A stretch of 17,656 bases of DNA from assembly GCA_029862935.1 (NCBI GenBank), contig JAOTWK010000026.1, positions 1 to 17,656 on the forward strand. Direction: 5' to 3'. This document shows, piece by piece, positions 1 to 6,756 of this stretch (within the stretch, counting starts at the first letter, position 1; each line of letters opens with the position of its first letter). The translations under genes were made by a program, and so were the position numbers. The stretch is from Gemmatimonadota bacterium (lineage in GTDB: Bacteria; Gemmatimonadota; Gemmatimonadetes; Gemmatimonadales; GWC2-71-9). Under the pieces are notes generated by a model that did not search any database, had not been told where the DNA came from, and saw only the letters and a list, made by a program, of their open reading frames with translations.

Positions 1-880
1 ATGCCGCTTCGGCCGCCGCGGCGACGGCGTTGTCTTCGAGCTCGGTGCCAATGATTGCCTGGGCTGCCTCCGGGATGGGCTTTGGATAGCTGGCCACTCC
101 GCCGAGGACGATGCGCGCGTCGGCGACGAATGAATTGTCCCATTTGATCCACGTAGCGACACCAAGTACCGGAAAATCGAACGCGCGGCGGCGGCGGAGC
201 TTCCAATAGGTCGCGTCCCAGCTATTGAGTGCGGGGAGCCGAACCTGTGTGAGGATCTCGGCCGGATCCTTGGCGAGATATTGAATGCCATCGTCGAGGT
301 AGAACTCTGCGGCAGGAACATCCCGTTCTCCGTCCAACCCGGCCACTACGAAGGACGCGCCGATTGCGACCATGACGGGCGCTGTGTCGCTCGAATTGAC
401 AGCCCAACAGCGGGGGCTCGACGGTGCCACCCAGCAGATGGCACCGTCCTTCTTCATGCAGAAATCGATCGCCTTCCGCCACTCGTACGTCTGGTTGTAG
501 TAGTTGCAGCGGGTGTCGAGACACAGGTTGCCGCCAAACGTGCCCATATTGCGGAGCAGGGGAGTGCTCACCAGTTCAGCAGCACGCGCGAGCGCTGGGA
601 AGTTCTTTCGAATGCGAGCGTGGCTATGAAGTTGGGTGAGCGTGACCCCAGCGCCAACCGAGATCGCCGCACCGCGCGCACCTCCCGTGATGCGTCCCAG
701 TGCCTTGATTCCCGAGAGCGCAATGAGCGTTTTCGGTTCCTGATGCCGTCGCTTCATGTTGGGGAAGAGATCGGTGCCACCCGCGACATACATCGCGTCA
801 GGTCCCGCCTCCTGCTTCATGAGCAGCGCTTGCCGCAGCGACTTGGGCTGCAGGTAGTCGAAGGAAGGGAGCCGGAGCAC
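1..880 (-). CDS. HcrB-like FAD-binding subunit of a molybdenum hydroxylase/reductase, with extra 4-Cys loop (partial, left edge)
   Basis: This is the FAD-binding (medium) subunit of a three-subunit molybdenum enzyme of the xanthine oxidase family. It passes electrons between FAD and the Fe-S and Mo partners encoded just upstream. The frame is open from a GTG at 880 to the window edge (293 codons). It shows the FAD pyrophosphate-loop motif AGGTDLFPNMK (33-43) and the second FAD motif TFGGN (114-118). After the second motif comes an insertion with Cys125, Cys141, Cys149 and Cys158 (spacings 16, 8 and 9). That matches the [4Fe-4S]-binding loop of 4-hydroxybenzoyl-CoA reductase HcrB (Cys122/138/146/155 in the Thauera enzyme, from memory) and is absent from ordinary CoxM/XdhB subunits. 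The GTG start shares its first base with the TAG stop of the Mo subunit (TAGTG), which indicates translational coupling. A purine-rich GGAAGAGAG lies upstream. The C-terminus is outside the window. The family call is firm; the substrate is unknown. Confidence 0.9.
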   Translation of the reverse strand, partial: MLRLPSFDYLQPKSLRQALLMKQEAGPDAMYVAGGTDLFPNMKRRHQEPKTLIALSGIKALGRITGGARGAAISVGAGVTLTQLHSHARIRKNFPALARAAELVSTPLLRNMGTFGGNLCLDTRCNYYNQTYEWRKAIDFCMKKDGAICWVAPSSPRCWAVNSSDTAPVMVAIGASFVVAGLDGERDVPAAEFYLDDGIQYLAKDPAEILTQVRLPALNSWDATYWKLRRRRAFDFPVLGVATWIKWDNSFVADARIVLGGVASYPKPIPEAAQAIIGTELEDNAVAAAAEAA

Positions 881-3399
881 TAGTGTTGTCTCTCTTCCGG
901 CGAGGAGGACGACGTGTCTGCCGCCCTGCCACCCTGCCGCTCTGCCGCAGCCGCCTTCCCGTCTCCCCCTTCCCAGGGTGTCGGCACCCGAATAGGCTCC
1001 GGCCAGGGAATATCTGGGAACGATGTCGGGCCGTGACGTCCCTCGTTGCCCTTCGCTTTGGCCTGGATGGCCTTGAGAACTTTTTCGGGCGTCATGGGCA
1101 CCTCATCCACGCGAACACCTACGGCATCGTGGATCGCATTCGCGATGGCGGGCGGGACCGGGAGCAATGGGCCCTGTCCCACTTCCTTGGCGCCATACGG
1201 TCCGTTGGGATCCGGATCCTCGATCAGGTAGGTCACCACGTCGCACATCTCGAGCGTGGTGGGACTCTTGTAGTCCAGCATCGACGGGATGCGGTGCACG
1301 AGGTTGCGGTTGGCCCGATAGACCATCTCTTCCATGAGCGCTTCGCCCAACCCCATGTAAATGCTGCCCTCGACCTGACCCATTACCGTCACGGGATTGA
1401 TGCTCTGGCCCACGTCGTGTGCAATCCAGATACGCGGCACCACCACGATGCCGCTCGACGGATCCACTTCGACTTCCGCGACTGCCGCGCTGTAGGAGTA
1501 CGCGGGTGACGGTCCCACACCGGCGCCACGGTACCGGCCCGGACTCCGCGGCGGCGTGTACGACCCGACCGTCCCAATCGTGCCCTCCGCCGCCTCCGAC
1601 ACCTGCACTGCTTCGGCGAACGACAGACCCGTGTCGGAATGCTCGACGTCGAACACGCGATTCTCCGCAAACGCCACGCGGTCAACCGGCACGTCCAGCT
1701 TTCTCGCTGCGTGACCGGCGAGAATCTCTCGAGCTCGCTCAGCGGCCTGAAGCGTGGCGTTGCCACTCATCAGCGTGACACGACTCGAGTAGCTGCCCAA
1801 ATCGACCGGTGTCAGGTCGGTATCGGCCGTGACGACTTGAACGTCCGCGACTTCGACACCCAACACCTCAGCTACGATGTAGGCAAGGATGGAATCGGAG
1901 CCCTGACCGATATCGGTCGAGCCACAGAACACGGTCACACCACCACCGCGATCCAGTTTCAGTTGGACGCCGGAGTGCGGCATGTTGTTCCAATAGATCG
2001 GCAGACCGGCACCGCTGATGTAGCTGGAGCAAGCGAGACCTACGCCGCGTCCATAGGGGAGCTTGCGGAACTTGTCTCGCCATGCCGCTCCGTCGACCAC
2101 TTTGCGGATGCACGCCCCGAGACCCATCGATCCGATTTTCAAGTAATTGGCGGTGAGGGAGTCGGGCGGCACGAGATGCTCCAAGCGCATCTCGGCTGGG
2201 TCTTTGCCGACGTCTTCGGCGAGCTTGTCGAGATGAACCTCGAGGCCAAACCGGGGCTGCGGTGTGCCGTGCCCCCGCTTGGGTCCGCACGGAGGTTTGT
2301 TGGTGAACGCGCGCGCGCCTTGGAACTTGTAGCGGTCCACCTGATACGTTACGGTCTGCAGCGCCCCGGTGTAGTACGCACTGGCCACGCCGTACGAGCC
2401 GTACGCACCACCGTCCAAGAGCGTCTTGAAGTGCATGCCCGTGATGCGACCGTCTTGTGTGACACCGCTCTTCACCCACATGAGTGTGGGGTGGCGGCCG
2501 CGGTGGCAGTAGAAGACCTCTTCACGCGTCAACGTGATCTTGACCGGCCGGCCCGTCATCATGCTGAGCTTGGCAACGGCGATCTCGTGATTGAACGGGT
2601 CGCTCTTGCCGCCGAAGCCACCACCGTTGGGGCATGCGATGATTCGGACGCGTGACGCGGGGAGCTGCAACACCTTGGCCACGGCCCGGTGCACGTAGTG
2701 CGGTGTCTGGGTTGAGCTCCACAGTGTGAGTTTGTCTGCGGCTGACCAGTCGGCAACCGCGGCATGCTGTTCTATGGCGAGATGTGTGTTCCCGCCGTAG
2801 AAAAAGTGATCCTCGCGGACGTGATCGGCTGCGGCGAATCCCGCTTCGACGTCACCAAACTCGAGGTCGATCAGCTTGTGAATGTTGCCGGTCGGTCCGT
2901 AATCGTGAATGCGGGGGTCCGGAGTCCGTACCGCCTGCTCCGGTGTCGCGATCGTCTCCAAGGGCTCGTACTCGATGTCGATGAGGTCGAGCGCTTCCGT
3001 GGCGATCTCTTCGCTGGTCGCCGCAACCGCAGCCACGGGGTCACCCACGAACCGCACGATATCGGGACACAGGGTGTGCTCGTCCTGGCTCACTGGGAGA
3101 ATGCCGAAGGGAATCGGTAAGTCCTGCCCCGTGATGACCGCCTTCACCCCTTCGAGCGCCTGTGCCTTCGACGCATCGATGCGACGAATTCGTGCGTGCG
3201 GAACCGTGCTTCTCAAGAGCTTGGCGTAGAGCATCCGCGGCAGCTCGATGTCGTCCGCAAACGCCGTCTGGCCCGTCACCTTGGCCGCAGCATCGACCTT
3301 GCGTTGCGGGGTGCCGATGACCCGGAAGGGCTGGCCGGCGGCCGGTTTGGGGACTGCCACCAGCGGACTCGACTGTTCGAGCAGGTTACCGTCGGCCAT
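880..3399 (-). CDS. HcrA-like molybdopterin-binding catalytic subunit, xanthine dehydrogenase family
   Basis: This is the large catalytic subunit that binds the molybdenum cofactor. At 839 residues it is slightly longer than HcrA-type subunits. The aldehyde-oxidase a/b hammerhead domain covers about 30-155, followed by the Moco-binding domain. Visible motifs are GGGFGGK (259-265), RGHGT (375-379), STDIGQGS (494-501), GSYSSRVT (535-542) and PYGAKE (734-739), in which Glu739 should be the catalytic glutamate. The stretch from GILPV (99) to RFVGDPVAAVAA (116-127) and the GSYSSR region resemble 4-hydroxybenzoyl-CoA reductase alpha more than xanthine dehydrogenase, from memory. Residues from about 780 form a Pro/Gly/Ser-rich tail beyond the usual end. 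ATG at 3399 overlaps the small-subunit stop by 14 bp, so the subunits are co-translated. Most such proteins are named only 'xanthine dehydrogenase family', and the true substrate cannot be read from the sequence. Confidence 0.93.
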   Translation of the reverse strand: MADGNLLEQSSPLVAVPKPAAGQPFRVIGTPQRKVDAAAKVTGQTAFADDIELPRMLYAKLLRSTVPHARIRRIDASKAQALEGVKAVITGQDLPIPFGILPVSQDEHTLCPDIVRFVGDPVAAVAATSEEIATEALDLIDIEYEPLETIATPEQAVRTPDPRIHDYGPTGNIHKLIDLEFGDVEAGFAAADHVREDHFFYGGNTHLAIEQHAAVADWSAADKLTLWSSTQTPHYVHRAVAKVLQLPASRVRIIACPNGGGFGGKSDPFNHEIAVAKLSMMTGRPVKITLTREEVFYCHRGRHPTLMWVKSGVTQDGRITGMHFKTLLDGGAYGSYGVASAYYTGALQTVTYQVDRYKFQGARAFTNKPPCGPKRGHGTPQPRFGLEVHLDKLAEDVGKDPAEMRLEHLVPPDSLTANYLKIGSMGLGACIRKVVDGAAWRDKFRKLPYGRGVGLACSSYISGAGLPIYWNNMPHSGVQLKLDRGGGVTVFCGSTDIGQGSDSILAYIVAEVLGVEVADVQVVTADTDLTPVDLGSYSSRVTLMSGNATLQAAERAREILAGHAARKLDVPVDRVAFAENRVFDVEHSDTGLSFAEAVQVSEAAEGTIGTVGSYTPPRSPGRYRGAGVGPSPAYSYSAAVAEVEVDPSSGIVVVPRIWIAHDVGQSINPVTVMGQVEGSIYMGLGEALMEEMVYRANRNLVHRIPSMLDYKSPTTLEMCDVVTYLIEDPDPNGPYGAKEVGQGPLLPVPPAIANAIHDAVGVRVDEVPMTPEKVLKAIQAKAKGNEGRHGPTSFPDIPWPEPIRVPTPWEGGDGKAAAAERQGGRAADTSSSSPEERQH

Positions 3400-3925
3400 A
3401 GATCGATTCGTCCGACGGCTCGGCCTGCTCGCCCCGCATCCTGGCAGCCGCGAGCTCGACGGCTTCGTAGATCTTGAGGTAGCCCGTACAGCGGCAGAGG
3501 TTGCCGGCCAGTGCCTCCTTGATGTCGTCTCTCGACGGCGACGGATTGCGCTCGAGCAGCCCTTTGGCGGTCATGAGAAATCCGGGCGTGCAGTAGCCAC
3601 ACTGGGCAGCGCCGAGGTCGGCAAAGGTCTCTTGGAGCGGATGCAATGCGGGACCGTCGGCCATTCCCTCGACGGTGTCGACTGCCGTGCCGTCGCACGC
3701 CAGTGCAAGTACCAGGCAGGACAGCACCGGCATCCCATCGAGCAATACCGCGCACGTGCCGCACTCTCCCAGCTCGCAGCCGTGTTTCGTGCCCGTGAGG
3801 CCAAGATCTTCTCGGAGTACTTCGAGCAGCGTCTTGTGTGGCGCGAAGAGAACCTCGGTAGGCTCTCCATTCACTACGAACTGGATCTGTTGCTTCGACG
3901 GGGGCTCAGGCCGGCGGCTGGCCAA
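3386..3925 (-). CDS. [2Fe-2S] small subunit of the molybdenum enzyme (HcrC/CoxS-like)
   Basis: This is the two-cluster iron-sulphur subunit (179 aa) that carries electrons between the Mo centre and the FAD subunit. The N-terminal plant-type ferredoxin domain has Cys50, Cys55, Cys58 and Cys70 (CELGECGTC). The C-terminal helical domain has Cys109 and Cys112 (CGYC) and Cys144 and Cys146 (NLCRCTGY), all the expected ligands. The start is TTG at 3925, chosen because a perfect GGAGGAG Shine-Dalgarno sits 7 nt upstream (3933-3939) and no ATG lies nearby. It overlaps the end of the YggX-like gene by 20 bp and the Mo-subunit gene by 14 bp. The gene order is therefore small, large, medium. No Tat signal is seen, so the enzyme is probably cytoplasmic. 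Confidence 0.95.
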   Translation of the reverse strand: MASRRPEPPSKQQIQFVVNGEPTEVLFAPHKTLLEVLREDLGLTGTKHGCELGECGTCAVLLDGMPVLSCLVLALACDGTAVDTVEGMADGPALHPLQETFADLGAAQCGYCTPGFLMTAKGLLERNPSPSRDDIKEALAGNLCRCTGYLKIYEAVELAAARMRGEQAEPSDESIYGRR

Positions 3926-4145
3926 AGAGAAACTCCTCCGTCTGCGTCGTCAGGAACTCGCGCGATCGGGGATCCCTGAGGTCGAGCGCGTAGTGATTGA
4001 TGATGGCGGTCTGTTGCTGCAGCCATTCCTGCCAGCAGGTCTGACAGATCGAGTCGTAGATCCGGTCACCCAACTCGTTCCGAAACGGCGGTGCGGCCAT
4101 ACGCTGCCGGGTTTGGCTACAACGTGTGCAGGCGACATCAGTCAT
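3906..4145 (-). CDS. YggX-like Fe(2+)-trafficking family protein with two CxxC pairs
   Basis: This small protein (79 aa) resembles the YggX family, which is linked to iron trafficking and protection of Fe-S clusters. The match covers ELGDRIYDSI (24-33), the tryptophan-rich WQEWLQQQT (38-46), then AIINHYALDL and a C-terminal EEFLFG, all of which line up with E. coli YggX from memory. Unlike YggX it has CTRC (Cys6, Cys9) and CQTC (Cys34, Cys37), a layout suited to a zinc-ribbon or rubredoxin-like metal site. The frame is open further upstream, but ATG at 4145 gives the family's usual N-terminus. It is the first gene of the molybdenum-enzyme operon and overlaps the [2Fe-2S] subunit by 20 bp, which suggests a role in metal or cluster supply. 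That role is inference. Confidence 0.75.
   Translation of the reverse strand: MTDVACTRCSQTRQRMAAPPFRNELGDRIYDSICQTCWQEWLQQQTAIINHYALDLRDPRSREFLTTQTEEFLFGQPPA
3933..3939 (-). promoter_or_regulatory. Shine-Dalgarno that fixes the TTG start of the [2Fe-2S] subunit
   Basis: GGAGGAG on the minus strand lies 7 nt upstream of a TTG codon at 3925, inside the 3' end of the preceding YggX-like gene. It is one of the strongest ribosome-binding sites in the window and the main reason to accept the non-ATG start. Confidence 0.75.
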
Positions 4146-4199
4146 AGCGCGTAATGTAATCTTGCCGCTGAGGGGACGCGACATCACCTTTCGCGGCGG
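4146..4199. promoter_or_regulatory. Divergent intergenic region between the molybdenum-enzyme operon and the dipeptidase operon
   Basis: Only 54 bp separate two divergent start codons, so promoters for both operons must sit here or reach into the coding ends. An AT-rich patch, TAATGTAAT (about 4152-4160), in otherwise GC-rich DNA is the only -10-like element. No convincing -35 box is seen for either direction. Confidence 0.3.
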
Positions 4200-4403
4200 A
4201 TGCTCGATCCGACTGCCGGCCCTGGACTCTGCGCGACTTGCGCCCACCACCGTCTGATCACGAGTGACCGCGGCTCCGAATTTTGGTACTGCCGCATGTC
4301 CGAGACGGATGACACATTCCCGAGGTACCCCATGCTGCCGGTTAGGCGGTGCCGCGGCTTTGCGTCATCACAGAACACAATCTCAACGGAGGGTGAGGGA
4401 TGA
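4200..4403 (+). CDS. Small four-cysteine protein, probable metal-binding, conserved hypothetical
   Basis: This 67-residue protein has Cys11, Cys14, Cys31 and Cys51 (C-x2-C-x16-C-x19-C), consistent with a small zinc site. The body alternates charged and aromatic residues (FWYC at 28-31, FPRYP at 40-44, LPV then RRC to 51) in a pattern I have seen in short unnamed bacterial proteins. It is probably a real gene: its stop overlaps the dipeptidase ATG by 4 bp (ATGA), it has a protein-like composition, and it begins the transcription unit. No strong Shine-Dalgarno precedes ATG 4200. There is no signal peptide, so it is presumably cytoplasmic. Its function is unknown. Confidence 0.65.
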   Translation: MLDPTAGPGLCATCAHHRLITSDRGSEFWYCRMSETDDTFPRYPMLPVRRCRGFASSQNTISTEGEG

Positions 4404-5689
4404 AGCGAGCTGCTCTGCTTCTGAGCGTCGGCCTGATGACCGTCATGGTGGCCTGCAGGCCGGCCGATGGGCAAGACGACACCGATGGACTCGCTCGCGC
4501 CAAAAGCTTGATGCGAGAGGTCCCTTTGATCGACGGGCACAACGATCTCCCATGGGAACTTCGGATCAACTATGCATCGAGTTTCGACTCCCTCGATATC
4601 TCCGAGCCTCAACCGTCGGTGATGACGGATATCCCTCGCCTTCGAGAGGGACTGGTCGGCGCGCAGTTTTGGTCTACCTATGTGCCAAGTGAGTTCGCCG
4701 GTCTGGGCGCAGCGAGAGCCGGGATGGAGCAAGGAGACATCGTCCACCAGATGATCGAGCGGTACCCCGAGACGTTCGCGCTTGCACGCACCGCGGATGA
4801 CATCGTGCGGATTCATCGGAATGGCAAGGTTGCGTCGCTGCTCGGGCTCGAGGGCGGGCACGCGATTGAGAACTCGCTCGGGTTGTTGCGGGCATTTCGC
4901 CGCGACGGCGTGGCGTACATGACGCTTACTCACAACAGCAATACCGACTGGGCCGACGCGGCGACCGACACGCCGAAGCACGGAGGTCTGACGCGGTTCG
5001 GTGAAGAGGTGGTGCGCGAGATGAATCGCTTGGGAATGCTGATCGATCTGTCGCATGCCCATGACTCGACCATGTGGGACGTCTTCCGCGTTACCGAGGC
5101 TCCGGTATTCTACTCGCACTCGTCGTCACGTCACTTCACCCCCCATCCTCGGAACGTGCCGGACGACATCGCAGCGGCCGTTGGAGAGAATGGTGGGGTC
5201 ATTCTCGTCAACTACGTGCTTCCATTCATATACCGACCGGCCTTCGAGTACTACGAACGACGAGACAGCGTGCGTGCGCGGCTGCGCAGATCGAGCATCG
5301 GTGTCCAGGCAATCCGGGACTCCATGGCCCGCTGGCAGGAGGCCAACCCCATGCCGGTACCGGACGTCGGTACGGTGGCCGATCACATCGCGCGTTTGCG
5401 CGACGTCGCAGGCGTGGATCACGTGGGAATCGGGTCTGATCTGGATGGCATCAGCGTGCCGCCTCGGGGATTGGAAGATGTGTCGACGTTCCCCAATCTG
5501 ATTGCGGAGCTCCTACGTCGCGGCTGGAGTGACGAAGATGCCAAGAAGGTGATTGGGCTCAACGTGCTGCGGGTGATGCGACAGACCGAAGCGGTCGCGA
5601 CCCGGTTGCAGCGGGAGCGGCCGGCAAGCACCGCCCAGATCGAGATTCTAGATGGGTGGGATCGCAGTCTGCCCGGGAGGGAGCCGTGA
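4400..5689 (+). CDS. Membrane dipeptidase (peptidase family M19), lipoprotein
   Basis: This is a dizinc dipeptidase of the renal dipeptidase family (429 aa), which hydrolyses dipeptides, often with a D-residue or dehydro-residue at the C-terminal side. The signal peptide ends in a lipobox with Cys19 (VMVAC), so the enzyme should be lipid-anchored outside the cytoplasm. The metal ligands fit the family: His47 and Asp49 in DGHNDLP, the bridging Glu151 in LEGGH, His219 in DLSHAH and His240 in YSHSSSR. GIGSDLDG near the C-terminus is the family's conserved Asp-containing motif. The start overlaps the upstream four-Cys gene by ATGA, with GAGGGTGAGGG as ribosome-binding region. The stop overlaps the next start (TGATG). 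The exact substrate is unknown. Confidence 0.93.
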   Translation: MKRAALLLSVGLMTVMVACRPADGQDDTDGLARAKSLMREVPLIDGHNDLPWELRINYASSFDSLDISEPQPSVMTDIPRLREGLVGAQFWSTYVPSEFAGLGAARAGMEQGDIVHQMIERYPETFALARTADDIVRIHRNGKVASLLGLEGGHAIENSLGLLRAFRRDGVAYMTLTHNSNTDWADAATDTPKHGGLTRFGEEVVREMNRLGMLIDLSHAHDSTMWDVFRVTEAPVFYSHSSSRHFTPHPRNVPDDIAAAVGENGGVILVNYVLPFIYRPAFEYYERRDSVRARLRRSSIGVQAIRDSMARWQEANPMPVPDVGTVADHIARLRDVAGVDHVGIGSDLDGISVPPRGLEDVSTFPNLIAELLRRGWSDEDAKKVIGLNVLRVMRQTEAVATRLQRERPASTAQIEILDGWDRSLPGREP

Positions 5690-6201
5690 TGCGAGCCGTC
5701 AGCTATCAGCCTTCAGCTATCGGCCATCGGCCGTCAGCCGTCGGCCCTCGGCGTTTGGTGGGACTTGCGTGTCTTGTGATGCTCTCCTCCGGTTGCGTTG
5801 GGCGGAGCGCACAGCGGGTCCGCACCAATGACATAACCGGGGCAGGGGAGCTCGTACGCCAGAACATCGCGGCGATTCATCGCCGTGACGTCGAAGCGTA
5901 CCTGGCGCAATACCTGGACTCCCCAGAGTTCGTCGTGGCGGGGGCGGATTCCTTGCGGCGCGGCTACGCCCTATTTGCGGAGGCGCGTCGGGCCAGCCAG
6001 GAGTGGCCTGATACGCTGATTGCCCGCGAGCCGACGCTCGTGTGGGTTGCGCCGGGAGTGGTGTGGGCCTCGTTCGAATACGCGGCGGTCATTGGCACCG
6101 ATACCGCGCGCGGTTTGTCACAACGGGTCTTGGTCAAGACGGTGGAGGGGTGGAAGATCGCCGTGACGGGCTTGGCCGAGCGGTGTCTCGTGGGCAATTG
6201 A
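5689..6201 (+). CDS. NTF2/SnoaL-like (DUF4440-type) lipoprotein with repeat-encoded N-terminus
   Basis: This is a 170-residue exported protein whose body (about 50-165) looks like an NTF2/SnoaL fold: an N-terminal helix with HRRDVEAYLAQY, a FVVAG strand, then APGVVWASFEY and a closing VLVKTVEGWKIAV, as in DUF4440 proteins. These are small cone-shaped domains with diverse or no catalytic activity. The start ATG at 5689 shares a base with the dipeptidase stop (TGATG) and has a GGGAGGGAG Shine-Dalgarno. Residues 4-22 are encoded by a heptamer array. They precede a hydrophobic segment ending at Cys36 (MLSSGC), a loose lipobox, so the signal peptide's n-region is abnormally long. An internal TTG or GTG just after the array could be the original start. 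The function is unknown. Confidence 0.7.
   Translation: MRAVSYQPSAIGHRPSAVGPRRLVGLACLVMLSSGCVGRSAQRVRTNDITGAGELVRQNIAAIHRRDVEAYLAQYLDSPEFVVAGADSLRRGYALFAEARRASQEWPDTLIAREPTLVWVAPGVVWASFEYAAVIGTDTARGLSQRVLVKTVEGWKIAVTGLAERCLVGN
5698..5753 (+). repeat. Heptamer array, 8 units of NTCRGCY, inside a coding region
   Basis: Eight consecutive 7-bp units fit NTC(A/G)GC(C/T), for example GTCAGCT, ATCAGCC and TTCAGCT. The last unit ends in G. The array begins 8 bp after the dipeptidase stop codon, on the same strand, and is translated as part of the next protein. The first base of each unit is the most variable and the TC-GC core is nearly invariant. Confidence 0.85.
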
Positions 6202-6202
6202 A

Positions 6203-6230
6203 GAGTGAAGACTGAAAAGTGAAGGCTTCC
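6203..6230 (-). repeat. Degenerate heptamer array (complement orientation), 3-4 units
   Basis: GAGTGAA, GACTGAA and AAGTGAA, followed by a decayed GGCTTCC, form a 7-bp periodic run starting 1 bp after the lipoprotein stop. It looks like a diverged RGCTGAN array, the reverse complement of the NTCAGCY family. It also supplies the purine-rich AAGTGAAGG used as ribosome-binding site by the RidA gene. Confidence 0.55.
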
Positions 6231-6671
6231 ATGCGTGCTCTGCTTCTCGTCACGATCACTTTGGTCACTGCTTGCGGTGGGGAATCCTCAGAAGCAAGGC
6301 AATCCATTCGAGTGCCAGGGTCGCTCGAAGGGTTGCCATTTGCTTCGGCAGTTCGCGTCGATGACATGCTCTATCTGTCCGGCCAGATCGGGACACTGGC
6401 CGGCACGACGGAGCTGATCGAGGGAGGGGTGGGTGCGGAAACGCGGCAGACGCTCCAGAACATACGGACGGTCCTGGAATATGCGGGGAGCTCGCTGGGT
6501 GACGTGGTCAAGTGCACGGTGTTCCTAGTCGACATTGCCGACTATCAGGAGATGAACCTCGTGTACCGGGCGTTCTTCGGTGAAGATCCTCCCGCGCGGT
6601 CCACTGTAGCAGGTAGCGGCCTGGCCTTGGGCGCCAGGGTGGAGATCGAGTGCCTGGCGGTGATCGAATAG
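6231..6671 (+). CDS. RidA/YjgF-family protein with lipoprotein signal (exported enamine/imine deaminase)
   Basis: RidA proteins hydrolyse reactive enamines and imines, such as 2-aminoacrylate, to keto acids and ammonia. This one (146 aa) keeps the family features: YLSGQIG (48-54), the helix with TRQTLQNI (71-78), DVVKCTVFL (91-99), the catalytic-type Arg123 in PARST and Glu140 in VEIEC. Oddly, it starts with a hydrophobic segment and a lipobox ending at Cys15 (LVTAC), so it should be an extracytoplasmic lipoprotein, while most RidA proteins are cytosolic. ATG at 6231 is preferred to GTG at 6219 because AAGTGAAGG lies just upstream and the signal peptide then has normal length. It follows the SnoaL-like gene by 29 bp and probably closes the dipeptidase operon. 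Confidence 0.88.
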   Translation: MRALLLVTITLVTACGGESSEARQSIRVPGSLEGLPFASAVRVDDMLYLSGQIGTLAGTTELIEGGVGAETRQTLQNIRTVLEYAGSSLGDVVKCTVFLVDIADYQEMNLVYRAFFGEDPPARSTVAGSGLALGARVEIECLAVIE

Positions 6672-6680
6672 CGTCCCGGC

Positions 6681-6708
6681 TTCACCGTTTCATGGGCCGC
6701 CATATTAG
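6681..6708 (+). promoter_or_regulatory. Possible sigma-70-type promoter for the DinB-like gene
   Basis: TTCACC and TATTAG are separated by 16 bp in the 85-bp gap before the DinB-like gene. Transcription would start near 6715. The match is weak and rests on spacing and local AT-richness. Confidence 0.25.
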
Positions 6709-6756
6709 AATTCGGCACTTGCCACAGCGCTGATCGGTGGACGGACCACAACCTCT

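Noticed and set aside
281..883. Open frame of 200 codons on the plus strand
   Set aside because: It lies antisense to the FAD subunit, whose minus-strand frame has unmistakable family motifs. The plus-strand product has no recognisable features.
1639..2655. Open frame of 338 codons on the plus strand
   Set aside because: It is antisense to the Mo subunit. Long antisense frames are expected in GC-rich coding DNA, and the product shows no domain.
5656..5688. Upstream in-frame ATG at 5656 for the SnoaL-like protein
   Set aside because: It lies inside the dipeptidase coding region with no better ribosome-binding site. ATG 5689 has GGGAGGGAG and stop/start overlap.
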